Of a stretch of DNA of 64,000 bases, positions 14,001-25,890 are shown in pieces. The stretch spans positions 39,289 through 103,288 of the forward strand of contig CANXME010000394.1 of assembly GCA_948144175.1 (NCBI GenBank). Reading direction: 5' to 3'. The notes beneath the pieces are model-generated. The model was not told the DNA's origin, searched no databases, and saw only the letters and a list, made by a program, of their open reading frames with translations. The DNA is from Closterium sp. NIES-65. Lineage: Eukaryota; Streptophyta; Zygnematophyceae; Desmidiales; Closteriaceae. A program made the translations under genes and the position numbers. Positions within the stretch are counted from its first letter, which is position 1; each line of letters opens with the position of its first letter.

Positions 14001-17000
14001 GGTATGGGGCGGGATGATGGGAAGCGGAAGAATGGGGCGGGGTGATGGAATGCGGGAGAATGGGGCGGGGTGATGGAAAGCGGGAGAATGGGGCGGGGAG
14101 ATGGAAAGCGGGAGAAAGGGGAGGGGTGATGGAAAGCGGGAGAATGGGGCGGGCTGATGGAAAGCAGGAGAATGGGGCGCGGTGATGGAAGGAGGGACAA
14201 TGGGGCGGGGTGTTGGAAGGAGAGAGAAGGGGGCGGGGTGATGGAAAGTGGGAGAATGTGGCGGGGTGATGGAAAGCGGGAGAATGGGGTGGGGTTATGG
14301 GAAGAAGGAGAATGGGGCGGGGTGATGGAATGCGGGAGAATGGGGCGGGGTGATGGAAGGAGGGAGAATGGGGCGGGGTGATGGAAGGAGGGAGAATGGG
14401 GCGGAGTGATGGAAAGCGGGAGAATGGGGCGGGGTGATGGAAGGAGGGAGAATGGGGCGGGATGATGGAAAGCGGGAGAATGGGGCGGGGTGATGGAAAG
14501 CGGGAGAATGGGGCGGGGTGATGGAAAGCGGGAGAATGGGGCGGGGTGATGGAAATCGGGAGAATGGGGCGGGGTGATGGAAAGCGGGAGAATGGGGTGG
14601 GGTGATTGAAATCGGGAGAATGGGGCGGGGTGATGGAAAGCGGGAGAATGGGGCGGGGTGATGGAAGGAGGGAGAATGGGGCGGGGTGATAGAAAGCGGG
14701 AGAATGTGGCGGGGTGATGGAAAGTGGGAGAATGGGGTGGGGTTATGGGAAGCGGGAGAATGGGGCGGGGTGATGGAAAGCGGGAGAATGGGGCGGGGTG
14801 ATGGAAGGAGGGAGAATGGGGCGGGGTGATGGAAGGAGGGAGAATGGGGCGGGGTGATGGAAAGCGGGAGAATGGGGCGGGGTGATGGAAGAAGGGAGAA
14901 TGGGGCGGGGTGATGGAAAGCGGGAGAATGGGGCGGGGTGATGGAAAGCGGGAGAATGGGGCGGGGTGATGGAAAGCGGGAGAATGGGGCTGGGTGATGG
15001 AAAGCGGGAGAATGGGGCGGGGTGATGGAAAGCGGGAGAATGGGGCGGGGTGATGGAAGGAGGGAGAATGGGGCGGGGTGATGGAAAGCGGGAGATTGGG
15101 GCAGGGTGAAGGAAAGCAGGAGAATGGGGCGGGGTGATGGAAAGCGGGAAAATGGGGCGGGGTGATGGAAAGCGGGAGAATGGGGCTGGGTGATGGAAAG
15201 CGAGAGAATGGGGCGGGGTGATAAAAGCGGGAGAATGGGGCGGGGTGATGGAAGGAGGGAGAATGAGGCGGGGTGATGGAAGGAGGGAGAATGGGGGGGG
15301 GTGATGGAAAGTGGGAGAATGGGGCGGGGTGATGGAAAGCGGGAGAATGGGACGGAGTGATGGAAAGCGGGAGAATGGGGCGGGGTGATGGAAAGCGGGA
15401 GAATGGGGCGGGGTGTTGGAAAGCGGGAGAATGGGGCGGGGTGATGAAAAGCGGGAGAATGGGGCGGGTTGATGGAAAGCGGGAGAATGGGGCGGGGTGA
15501 TGGAAAGCGGGAGAATGGGGCGGGTGATGGAAAGCGGGAGAATGGGGCGGGTGATGGAAAGCGGGAGAATGGGGCGGGGTGATGGAAGGAGGGAGAATGG
15601 GGAGGGGTGATGGAAAGCGGGGGAATGGGGCGGGATGATGGGAAGCGGAAGAATGGGGCGGGTTGATGGAAAGCGAGAGAATGGGGCGGGGAGATGGAAA
15701 GCGGGAGAAAGGGGCGGGGTGATGGAAAGCGGGAGAATGGGGCGGGCTGATGGAAAGCGGGAGAATGGGGCGGGCTGATGGAAGGAGGGAGAATGGGGCG
15801 GGGTGATGGAAGGAGGGAGAAGGGGGCGGGGTGATGGAAAGCGGGAGAATGGGCCGGGGTGATGGAAAGCGGGAGAATGGGGCGGGGTGATGGAAAGCGG
15901 GAGAATGGGGCGGGGTGATGGAAAGCGGGAGAATGGGGCGGGCTGATGGAAAGCGGGAGAATGGGGCAGGGTGATGGAAGGAGGGAGAATGGGGCGGGGT
16001 GATGGAAGGAAGGAGAATGGGGCGGGGTGATGGAAAGCGGGAGAATGTGGCGGGGTGATGGAAAGCGGGAGAATGGGGTGGGGTTATGGGAAGCGGGAGA
16101 ATGGGGCGGGGTGATGGAAAGCGGGAGAATGGGGCGGGGTGATGGAAGGAGGGAGAATGAGGCGGGGTGATGGAAGGAGGGAGAATGGGGCGAGATGATG
16201 GAAAGCGGGAGAATGGGGCGGGGTGATGGAAGTAGGGAGAATGGGGCGGGGTGATGGAAAGCGGGAGAATGGGGCGGGGTGATGGAAAGCGGGAGAATGG
16301 GGCGGGGTGATGGAAAGCGGGAGAATGGGGCGGGGTGATGGAAAGCGGGAGAATGGGGCGCGGTGATGGAAGGAGGGAGAATGGGGCGGGGTGATGGAAA
16401 GCGGAAGATTGGGGCAGGGTGATGGAAAGCGGGAGAATGGGGCGGGTGATGGAAAGCGGGGGAATGGGGCGGGATGATGGGAAGCGGAAGAAAGGGGCGG
16501 GGTGATGGAAAGCGGGAGAATGGGGCGGGGTGATGGAAAGCGGGAGAATGGGGCGGGGAGATGGAAAGCGGGAGAAAGGGGCGGGGTGATGGAAAGCGGG
16601 AGAATGGGGCGGGCTGATGGAAAGCGGGAGAATGGGGCGGGGTGATGGAAGGAGGGAGAATGGGGCGGGGTGATGGAAGGAGGGAGAAGGGGGCGGGGTG
16701 ATGGAAAGCGGGAGAATGGGGTGGGGTGATGGAAAGCGGGAGAATGGGGCGGGGTGATGGAAAGCGGGAGAATGGGGCGGGGTGATGGACGGAGGGAGAA
16801 TGGGGCGGGGTGATGGAAGGAAGGAGAATGGGGCGGGGTGATGGAAAGCGGGAGAATGTGGCGGGGTGATTGAAAGCAGGAGAATGGGGTGCGGTTATGG
16901 GAAGCTGGAGAATGGGGCGGGGTGATGGAAAGCGGGAGAATGGGGCGAGGTGATGGAAGGAGGGAGAATGGGGCGGGTTGATGGAAGGAGGGAGAATGGG

Positions 17001-19549
17001 GCGGGGTGATAGAAAGCGGGAGAATGGGGCGGGGTGATGGAAGGAGGGAGAATGGGGCGGGGTGATGGAAAGCGGGAGAATGGGGCGGGGTGATGGAAAG
17101 CGGGAGAATGGAGCGGGGTGTGGAAAGCGGGAGAATGGAGCGGGGTGATGGAAAGCGGGAGAATGGGGCGGGGTCATGGAAAGCGGGAAAATGGGGCGGG
17201 GTGATGGAAGGAGGGAGAATGGGGCGGGGTGATGGAAAGCGGAAGATTGGGGCAGGGTGATGGAAAGCAGGAGATTGGGGCGGGGTGATGGAAAGCGGGA
17301 AAATGGGGCGGGGTGATGGAAAGCGGGAGAATGGGGCGGGGTGATGGACAGCGGGAGAATGGGGCGGGGTGATGGAAGGAGGGAGAATGGGGCGGGGTGA
17401 TGGAAAGCGGGGGAATGGGGCGGGGAGATGGAAAGCGGGAGAATGGGGCGGGGTGATGGAAAGCAGGAAAATGGGGCGGGGTGATGGAAAGCGGGAGAAT
17501 GGGGCTGGGCGATGGAAAGCGGGAGAATGGGACGGGGTGATGGAAAGCGGGAGAATGGGGCGGGGTGATGGAAAGCGGGAGAATCGGGAGGGGTGTTGGA
17601 AAGCGGGAGAATGGGGCGTGGTGATTAAAAGCGGGAGAATGGGGCGGGGTGATGGAGAGCGGGAGAATGGGGCGGGGTGATGGAAAGCGGGAGATGGGGC
17701 GGGTGATGGAAAGCGGGTGAATGGTGTGGGGTGATGGAAAGCGGGAGAATGGGGCGGGGTGATGGAAAGCAGAAGAATGGGGCGGGGTGATGGAAAGCAG
17801 GAGAATGGGGCGGGTGCTGGAAAGCGGGAGAATGGGGCGGGGAGATGGAAAGCGGGAGAATGGGGCGGGGTGATGGAAGGAGGGAGAATGGGGCGGGGTG
17901 ATGGAAGGAGGGAAAATGAAGCGGGGTGATGGAAGGAGGGAGAATGGGGCGGGGTGATGGAAAGCAGGAGAATGGGGCGGGCTGATAGAAAGCGGGAGAA
18001 TGGGGCGGGGTGATGGATTGCAGGAGAATGGGGCGGGGTGATGGAAGAAGGGAGAAGGGGGCGTGGTGATGGAAAGCGGGAGAATGGGGCGGGGTGATGG
18101 AAAGCGGGAGAATTGGGCGGGGTGATGGAAGGCGAGAGAATGGGGCGGGGTGATGGAAAGCGGGAGAATGGGGCGGGGTGATGAAAAGCGGGAGAATGGG
18201 GCGGGGTGATGGAAAGCGGGAGAATGGGGCGGGGTGATGGAAAGAGGGAGAATGGGGCGGGGTGATGGAAAGCGGGAGAATGGGGCGGGGTGATGGAAAG
18301 AGGGAGAATGGAGAGGGGTGATAGAAAGAGGGAGAATTGGGCGGGGTGATGGAAAACGGGAGAATGGAGCGAGGTGATGGAAAGCGGGAGAATGGGGCGG
18401 GGTGATGGAAAGCGGGAGAATGGGGCGGGGTGATGGAAAGAGGGAAAATGGGGCGTGGTGATGGAAAGCGGGAGAATTGGGCAGGGTGATGGAAAGCGGG
18501 AGAATGGAGCGGGGTGGTGGAAAGCGGGAGAATGGGGCGGGGTGATGGAAAGAGGGAGAATGAGGAGGGGTGATGGAAAGAGGGAGAATTGGGCGGGGTG
18601 ATGGAAAGCGGGAGAATGGAGCGGGGTGATGGAAAGAGGGAGAACGGGGCGGGGTGATGGAAAGCGGGAGAATGGGGCGGGGTGATGGAAAGAGGGAGAA
18701 TGGGGCGGGGTGATGGAAAGCGGGAGAATGGGGCGGGGTGATGGAAAGAGGGAGAATGGGGCAGGGTGGTGGAAAGAGGGAGAATGGGGCGTGGTGATGG
18801 AAAGCGGGAGAATGGGGCGGGGTGATGGAAAGAGGGAGAATGGGGAGGGGTGATGGAAAGAGGGAGAATTGGGCGGGGTGATGGAAAGCGGGAGAATGGA
18901 GCGGGGTGATGGAACGAGGGAAAATGGGGCGGGGTGAAGGAATGCGGGAGAATGGGATGGAAAGAGGGAGAATGGGGCGGGGTGATGGAAAGCGGGAGAA
19001 TGGGGCGGGGTGATGGAAAGCGGGAGAATGGGGCTGGGTGATGGAAAGCGGGAGAATGGGGCGGGGTGATGGAAAGCGGGAGAATGGGGCGGGGTGATGG
19101 AAAGCGGAGAATGGGGCGGGGTGATGGAAATCGGGAAAATGGGGCGGGGTGATGGAAAGCGGGAGAATGGGGCGGGGTGATAGAAAGAGGGAGAATGGGG
19201 CGGGGTAATGGAAGGCGGGAGAATGGGGCGGGGTGATGGAACGTGGGAGAATTGGGCAGGGTGATGGAAAGATGGAGAATGGGGCGGGGTGATGGAAGGC
19301 GGGAGAATGGGGCAGGGTGATGGAAAGAGGGAGAATGGGGCGGGGTGATAGAAAGCAGGAGAATGGGGCGGGGTGATGGAAAGAGGGAGAATGGGGAGGG
19401 GTGATGGAAAGAGTGAGAATGGGGTGGGGTGATGGAAAGCAGGAGAATGGGGCAGGGTGTTGGAAAGCAGGAGAATGGGGCGGGGTGATGGAAATCGGGA
19501 GAATGGGGCGGGGTGATGGAAAGCGGAGAATGGGGCGGGGTGATGGAAA
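5052..19549 (-). repeat. 28-bp satellite array, G-rich strand on + (left arm)
   Basis: The same 28-bp family as at 1-5051 but inverted. On + each unit shows GGGGCGGGG, then TGATGGAAAGC, then GGGAGAAT. From 5052 to about 18060 the GGAAGGAGGG subtype is frequent; from about 18060 to the core boundary GGAAAGAGGG replaces it. A recurrent module carries GGGGAGGGG, GCGGGGGAAT and GATGATGGGAAGCGG in a fixed order. It appears near 5350, 6014, 6977, 8465, 12520, 13975 and 15598, and marks higher-order structure. The C-rich (-) strand is open over thousands of codons for the same reason as elsewhere in this family. Confidence 0.97.
11040..14450 (-). repeat. Nested higher-order repeats (503 bp within about 1.46 kb)
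   Basis: A 503-bp block (17 units of 28 bp plus one of 27 bp) is tandemly duplicated at about 11290-11792 and 11793-12295. Markers are GAAAGCAGAAGAAT (near 11330 and 11833) and GGGGAGTGGTGATG (GTGGTG at 11461 and 11964). The second copy and what follows, to about 12990, recur 1,457 bp further on at about 13250-14450. That later copy includes CGGGGGTATGGGG (near 12538 and 13996), pure G-tracts (12435 and 13891) and GGGGCGCGGTGATG (near 12717 and 14175). The segment just before, about 11040-11290, matches about 12996-13250. Confidence 0.75.
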
Positions 19550-19739
19550 TCTCACCATCTGATGAAAGAGTTACTTTCATCTCACCATCTGATGAAAGAG
19601 GTACTTTCATCTCACCATCTGATGAATAACAACCTTCATCTCACCATCTGATGAAAGAGTTACTTTCATCTCACCATCTGATGAAAGAGTTACTTTCATC
19701 TCACCATCTGATGAAAGAGTTACTTTCATCTCACCATCT
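19436..19739. repeat. 304-bp direct repeat, left copy, spanning the 28/30-mer junction
   Basis: This segment runs from AAAGCAGGAG in the 28-mer, through the 28/30 junction at 19549/19550, into the 30-mer including its 29-bp variant unit at 19621-19649. It matches 20307-20610 at a constant offset of 871 bp, and I see no mismatch by eye. It lies just left of unique island A. The following unit (19740) differs at one base from its counterpart (20611), after which the two copies diverge. Confidence 0.88.
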
Positions 19740-19757
19740 GATGAAAGAGTTACTTTC
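19550..19757 (+). repeat. Short 30-bp satellite block left of island A
   Basis: About seven units of the 30-bp family: GATGAAAG, AGTTA or AGGTA, CTTTCATC, TCACCATCT, plus one 29-bp variant unit (19621-19649, GATGAATAACAACC). The block starts directly after the 28-mer tail GATGGAAA (19542-19549). It stops inside a unit after CTTTC at 19757, where island A begins. Confidence 0.93.
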
Positions 19758-20306
19758 GGGTGCGCATTGCACGGTTTGAGTGATGCAAGCCCTACGTCGT
19801 ATACGCACCTGAGACTGTGCTGATGGCCTGGTACATTGTCCTGGTTGCACACGTAACTGGTCGCTGTCTGGATGACACGTGCTGTTGCATCTGCCATTGT
19901 CGTACTCTCGCTGTACTTGAGCTGTTTCACTGGCGCATCCTGGGTCCTGATGGCTGCTGGCAACGTGCGTACCGCTTGTGATGCTGACATGCTGGTTCCT
20001 ACGTGCTGTGACTTTGCAAGGCTGCCTACATGCGCTGGCGATGCTGGTGCTGATTCCGTGTTCCTCGACTGGGTCCTGTGATGTGCTGGTGGCTCTGACA
20101 GTACCGGGACTGCTACAAGGGAACGGTCAACTGACACTGGCGGGGTCCGGTACACTTCCTGCGACTGGGTCCTGTCCGCAGCGGCCCGTGCAAATGGATC
20201 TCCCATGCTACATGGCTGTGCAAGGTGCAACGGCAACTTGTTGTGTCAGGTTTTCAGCATCCTGTGACGTCGCAGGGATCAGGCATCGGAACCTGTGGCA
20301 GTGCTC
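19758..20306. other. Unique island A (549 bp), no gene assigned
   Basis: Non-repetitive DNA between the two copies of the 304-bp direct repeat. An open frame on the - strand (20236 to 19607, 209 codons) has about 160 codons of unique sequence rich in Ser, Ala, Thr and Gln, then continues into the 30-mer as DGEMKVTLSS repeats, which argues against a real gene. On + a 69-codon frame (19872-20081) begins with a hydrophobic, signal-like stretch, but nothing else supports it. CTGGGTCCTG occurs three times (19940, 20069, 20165), spaced 129 and 96 bp apart, so the tripeptide RTQ recurs in the - frame. The sequence is not recognised. No terminal inverted repeats, target-site duplications or tRNA boxes were seen. 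Confidence 0.7.
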
Positions 20307-20420
20307 AAAGCAGGAGAATGGGGCAGGGTGTTGGAAAGCAGGAGAATGGGGCGGGGTGATGGAAATCGGGAGAATGGGGCGGGGTGATGGAAAGCGGAGA
20401 ATGGGGCGGGGTGATGGAAA
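20307..20420 (-). repeat. Short return of G-rich 28-bp satellite
   Basis: Four 28-mer units, one of them shortened (GGAAAGCGGAGAAT, lacking one G of the G-run), then the tail GATGGAAA (20413-20420). It is a copy of 19436-19549 and forms the left part of the second 304-bp direct repeat. The 28/30 junction at 20420/20421 is base-for-base the same as at 19549/19550. Confidence 0.93.
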
Positions 20421-20610
20421 TCTCACCATCTGATGAAAGAGTTACTTTCATCTCACCATCTGATGAAAGAGGTACTTTCATCTCACCATCTGATGAATAA
20501 CAACCTTCATCTCACCATCTGATGAAAGAGTTACTTTCATCTCACCATCTGATGAAAGAGTTACTTTCATCTCACCATCTGATGAAAGAGTTACTTTCAT
20601 CTCACCATCT
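20307..20610. repeat. 304-bp direct repeat, right copy
   Basis: This is the second copy of 19436-19739, offset 871 bp. It begins immediately after island A, where GTGCTC is followed by AAAGCAGGAG. It carries the same shortened 28-mer, the same junction and the same 29-bp variant unit (20492-20520). The unique island therefore occurs once between two copies of its flank. Confidence 0.88.
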
Positions 20611-21210
20611 GATGAAAGAGGTACTTTCATCTCACCATCTGATGAATAACAACCTTCATCTCACCATCTGATGAAAGAGTTACTTTCATCTCACTATCTG
20701 ATGAAAGAGTTACTTTCATCTCACCATCTGATGAAAGAGTTACTTTCATCTCACCATCTGATAAAAGAGGTACTTTCATCTCACTATCTGATGAAAGAAT
20801 TACTTTCATCTCACCATCTGAGGAAAGAGGTACTTTCATCTCACCATCTGATGAAAGAGTTACTTTCATCTCACCATCTGATGAAAGAGGAACTTTCATC
20901 TCACCATCTGATGAAAGAGGTACTTTCATCTCACCATCTGATGAAAGAGTTACTTTCATCTCACCATCTGATGAAAGAGTTGCTTTCATCTCACCATTTG
21001 ATGAAAGAGTTGCTCTCATCTCACCATCTGATGAAAGAGGTACTTTCATCTCACCATCTGATGAAAGAATTACTTTCATATCACCATCTGATGAAAGAGG
21101 TACTTTCATCTCACCATCTAATGAAAGAGTTGCTTTCATCTCACCATCTGATGAAAGAGTTACTTTCATCTCACCATCTGAAGAAAGAGTTGCTTTTATC
21201 TCACCATCTG

Positions 21211-22500
21211 ATGAAAGAGTTGCTTTCATCTCACCATCTGGTGAAAGAGGTACTTTCATCTCACCATCTGATGAAAGAATTACTTTCATATCACCATCTG
21301 ATGAAAGAGGTACTTTCATCTCACCATCTGATGAAAGAGTTGCTTTCATCTCACCATCTGATGAAAGAGTTACTTTGATCTCACCATCTGATGAAAGAGG
21401 TACTTTTATCTCACCATCTGATGAAAGAGTTACTTTCATCTCACCATCTGATGAAAGAGTTTCTTTCATCTCACCATCTGATGAAAGAGTTACTTTCATC
21501 TCACCATTTGAAGAAAGAGTTGCTTTCATCTCACCATCTGATGAAAGAGTTGCTTTCATCTCACCATCTGATGAAAGAGGTACTTTCATCTCACCATCTG
21601 ATGAAAGAGGAACTTTCATCTCACCATCTGATGAAAGAATTACTTTCATCTCACCATCTGATGAAAGAGGTACTTTCATCTCACCATCTGATGAAAGAGT
21701 TGCTTTCATCTCACCATCTGATGAAAGAGTTACTTTGATCTCACCATCTGATAAAAGAGGTACTTTCATCTCACCATCTGATGAAAGAGTTGCTTTCATC
21801 TCACCATCTGATGAAAGAGTTACTTTCATCTCACCATCTGATGAAAGAGTTGCTTTCATCTCACCATTTGATGAAAGAGGTATTTTCATCTCACCATCTG
21901 ATGAAAGAGTTACTTTCATCTCACCATCTGATGAAAGAGGTACTTTCATCTCACCATTTGATGAAAGAGGTACTTTCATCTCACCATCTGATGAAAGAGG
22001 TACTTTCATCTCACCATCTGATGAAAGAGTTACTTTCATCTCACCATCTGAAGAAAGAGTTGCTTTCATCTCACCATCTGATGAAAGAGTTGCTTTCATC
22101 TCACCATCTGATGAAAGAGGTACTTTCATCTCACCATCTGATGAAAGAATTACTTTCATATCACGATCTGATGAAAGAGGTACTTTCATCTCACCATCTG
22201 ATGAAAGAATTTCTTTCATATCACCATCTGATGAAAGAGGTACTTTCATCACACCATCTGATGAAAGAGTTGCTTTCATCTCACCATCTGATGAAAGAGT
22301 TACTTTGATCTCACCATTTGATGAAAGAGGTACTTTCATCTCACCATCTGATGAAAGAGTTACTTTCATCTCACCATCTGATGAAAGAGTTGCTTTCATC
22401 TCACCATCTGATGAAAGAGTTACTTTCATCTCACCATCTGAAGAAAGAGTTGCTTTCATCTCACCATCTGATGAAAGAGTTGCTTTCATCTCACCATCTG
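21211..22500 (+). repeat. 30-mer higher-order block, copy 1 (second copy 31291-32580)
   Basis: The order of unit subtypes here recurs 10,080 bp later (336 units). Shared markers include the TTTGAAGAAAG unit near 21508 and 31588, the GAGGTATTTTC unit at 21871 and 31951, and the TATCACGATCTG unit at 22141 and 32221. The copies part after 22500/32580, where AGGTA faces AGTTG. Confidence 0.8.
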
Positions 22501-25500
22501 ATGAAAGAGGTACTTTCATCTCACCATCTGATGAAAGAGTTACTTTCATCTCACCATCTGAAGAAAGAGTTGCTTTCATCTCACCATCTGATGAAAGAGT
22601 TGCTTTCATCTCACCATCTGATGAAAGAGGTACTTTCATCTCACCATCTGATGAAAGAATTACTTTCATATCACGATCTGATGAAAGAGGTACTTTCATC
22701 TCACCATCTGATGAAAGAATTTCTTTCATATCACCATCTGATGAAAGAGGTACTTTCATCACACCATCTGATGAAAGAGTTGCTTTCATCTCACCATCTG
22801 ATGAAAGAATTACTTTCATATCACCATCTGATGAAAGAGGTACTTTCATCTCTCCATCTAATGAAAGAGTTGCTTTCATCTCACCATCTGATGAAAGAGG
22901 TACTTTCATCTCACCATCTGATGAAAGAGTTACTTTCATCTCACCATCTGAAGAAAGAGTTGCTTTCATCTCACCATCTGATGAAAGAGTTGCTTTCATC
23001 TCACCATCTGATGAAAGAGGTACTTTCATCTCACCATCTGATGAAAGAATTACTTTCATATCACGATCTGATGAAAGAGGTACTTTCATCTCACCATCTG
23101 ATGAAAGAATTTCTTTCATATCACCATCTGATGAAAGAGGTACTTTCATCACACCATCTGATGAAAGAGTTGCTTTCATCTCACCATCTGATGAAAGAGT
23201 TACTTTGATCTCACCATTTGATGAAAGAGGTACTTTCATCTCACCATCTGATGAAAGAGTTACTTTCATCTCACCATCTGATGAAAGAGTTGCTTTCATC
23301 TCACCATCTGATGAAAGAGTTACTTTCATCTCACCATCTGAAGAAAGAGTTGCTTTCATCTCACCATCTGATGAAAGAGTTGCTTTCATCTCACCATCTG
23401 ATGAAAGAGTTGCTTTCATCTCACCATCTAATGAAAGAGTTGCTTTCATCTCACCATCTGATGAAAGAGGTATTTTCATCTCACCATCTGATGAAAGAGG
23501 TACTTTCATCTCAGCATCTGATGAAAGAATTACTTTCATCTCACCATCTGATGAAAGAGGTACTTTCATCTCACCATCTGATGAAAGAGTTGCTTTCATC
23601 TCACCATCTGATGAAAGAGTTACTTTGATCTCACCATCTGATAAAAGAGGTACTTTCATCTCACCATCTGATGAAAGAGTTGCTTTCATCTCACCATCTG
23701 ATGAAAGAGTTGCTTTCATCTCACCATCTTATGAAAGAGGTACTTTCATCTCACCATCTGATGAAAGAGGTACTTTCATCTCACCATCTGATGAAAGAAT
23801 TACTTTCATCTCACCATCTGATGAAAGAGGTACTTTCATCTCACCATCTGATGAAAGAGTTGCTTTCATCTCACCATCTGATGAAAGAGTTACTTTCATC
23901 TCACCATCTTATGAAAGAGGTACTTTCATCTCACCATCTGATGAAAGAGTTACTTTCATCTCACCATCTGATAAAAGAGTTACTTTCATCTCACCATCTG
24001 ATGAAAGAGGTACTTTCATCTCACCATCTGATGAAAGAGTTGCTTTCATCTCACCATCTGATGAAAGAGGTACTTTCATCTCACCATCTGATGAAAGAAT
24101 TACTTTCATATCACCATCTGATGAAAGAGGTACTTTCATCTCACCATCTGATGAAAGAGTTGCTTTCATCTCACCATCTGATGAAAGAGTTACTTTGATC
24201 TCACCATCTGATAAAAGAGGTACTTTCATCTCACCATCTGATGAAAGAGTTACTTTCATCTCACCATCTGATGAAAGAGTTGCTTTCATCTCACCATCTG
24301 ATGAAAGAGGTACTTTCATCTCACCATCTGATGAAAGAATTACTTTCATATCACGATCTGATGAAAGAGGTACTTTCATCTCACCATCTGATGAAAGAAT
24401 TTCTTTCATATCACCATCTGATGAAAGAGGTACTTTCATCACACCATCTGATGAAAGAGTTGCTTTCATCTCACCATCTGATGAAAGAGTTACTTTGATC
24501 TCACCATTTGATGAAAGAGGTACTTTCATCTCACCATCTGATGAAAGAGTTACTTTCATCTCACCATCTGATGAAAGAGTTGCTTTCATCTCACCATCTG
24601 ATGAAAGAGTTACTTTCATCTCACCATCTGAAGAAAGAGTTGCTTTCATCTCACCATCTGATGAAAGAGTTGCTTTCATCTCACCATCTGATGAAAGAGG
24701 TACTTTCATCTCACCATCTGATGAAAGAGTTACTTTCATCTCACCATCTGAAGAAAGAGTTGCTTTCATCTCACCATCTGATGAAAGAGTTGCTTTCATC
24801 TCACCATCTGATGAAAGAGGTACTTTCATCTCACCATCTGATGAAAGAATTACTTTCATATCACGATCTGATGAAAGAGGTACTTTCATCTCACCATCTG
24901 ATGAAAGAATTTCTTTCATATCACCATCTGATGAAAGAGGTACTTTCATCACACCATCTGATGAAAGAGTTGCTTTCATCTCACCATCTGATGAAAGAAT
25001 TACTTTCATATCACCATCTGATGAAAGAGGTACTTTCATCTCTCCATCTAATGAAAGAGTTGCTTTCATCTCACCATCTGATGAAAGAGGTACTTTCATC
25101 TCACCATCTGATGAAAGAGTTACTTTCATCTCACCATCTGAAGAAAGAGTTGCTTTCATCTCACCATCTGATGAAAGAGTTGCTTTCATCTCACCATCTG
25201 ATGAAAGAGGTACTTTCATCTCACCATCTGATGAAAGAATTACTTTCATATCACGATCTGATGAAAGAGGTACTTTCATCTCACCATCTGATGAAAGAAT
25301 TTCTTTCATATCACCATCTGATGAAAGAGGTACTTTCATCACACCATCTGATGAAAGAGTTGCTTTCATCTCACCATCTGATGAAAGAGTTACTTTGATC
25401 TCACCATTTGATGAAAGAGGTACTTTCATCTCACCATCTGATGAAAGAGTTACTTTCATCTCACCATCTGATGAAAGAGTTGCTTTCATCTCACCATCTG

Positions 25501-25890
25501 ATGAAAGAGTTACTTTCATCTCACCATCTGAAGAAAGAGTTGCTTTCATCTCACCATCTGATGAAAGAGTTGCTTTCATCTCACCATCTGATGAAAGAGT
25601 TGCTTTCATCTCACCATCTAATGAAAGAGTTGCTTTCATCTCACCATCTGATGAAAGAGGTATTTTCATCTCACCATCTGATGAAAGAGGTACTTTCATC
25701 TCAGCATCTGATGAAAGAATTACTTTCATCTCACCATCTGATGAAAGAGGTACTTTCATCTCACCATCTGATGAAAGAGTTGCTTTCATCTCACCATCTG
25801 ATGAAAGAGTTACTTTGATCTCACCATCTGATAAAAGAGGTACTTTCATCTCACCATCTGATGAAAGAGTTGCTTTCATCTCACCATCTG
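22081..25890 (+). repeat. 1,620-bp duplicated block (22081-23700 and 24271-25890)
   Basis: The two segments match unit by unit at an offset of 2,190 bp (73 units), and I saw no difference. They share the rare ATCTCTCCATCTAATG variant (near 22850 and 25040), TATCACGATCTG units and the CATCTCAGCATCTG unit (near 23511 and 25701). Left of 22081/24271 and right of 23700/25890 the subtype order differs, which fixes the limits to about one unit. Confidence 0.85.

Noticed and set aside
8111..14200. 2,029-codon open frame on the - strand, and similar ones at 5034-9857, 14295-17177 and 17174-19558
   Set aside because: Same cause: the C-rich strand of the inverted 28-mer array. Ends are set by chance stops such as CCATAACC variants.
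19607..20236. 209-codon - strand open frame in island A as a gene
   Set aside because: It runs into the 30-mer satellite at its C-terminal end, shows no recognised domain, and island A lies between duplicated satellite flanks. Kept only as a note in the island entry.
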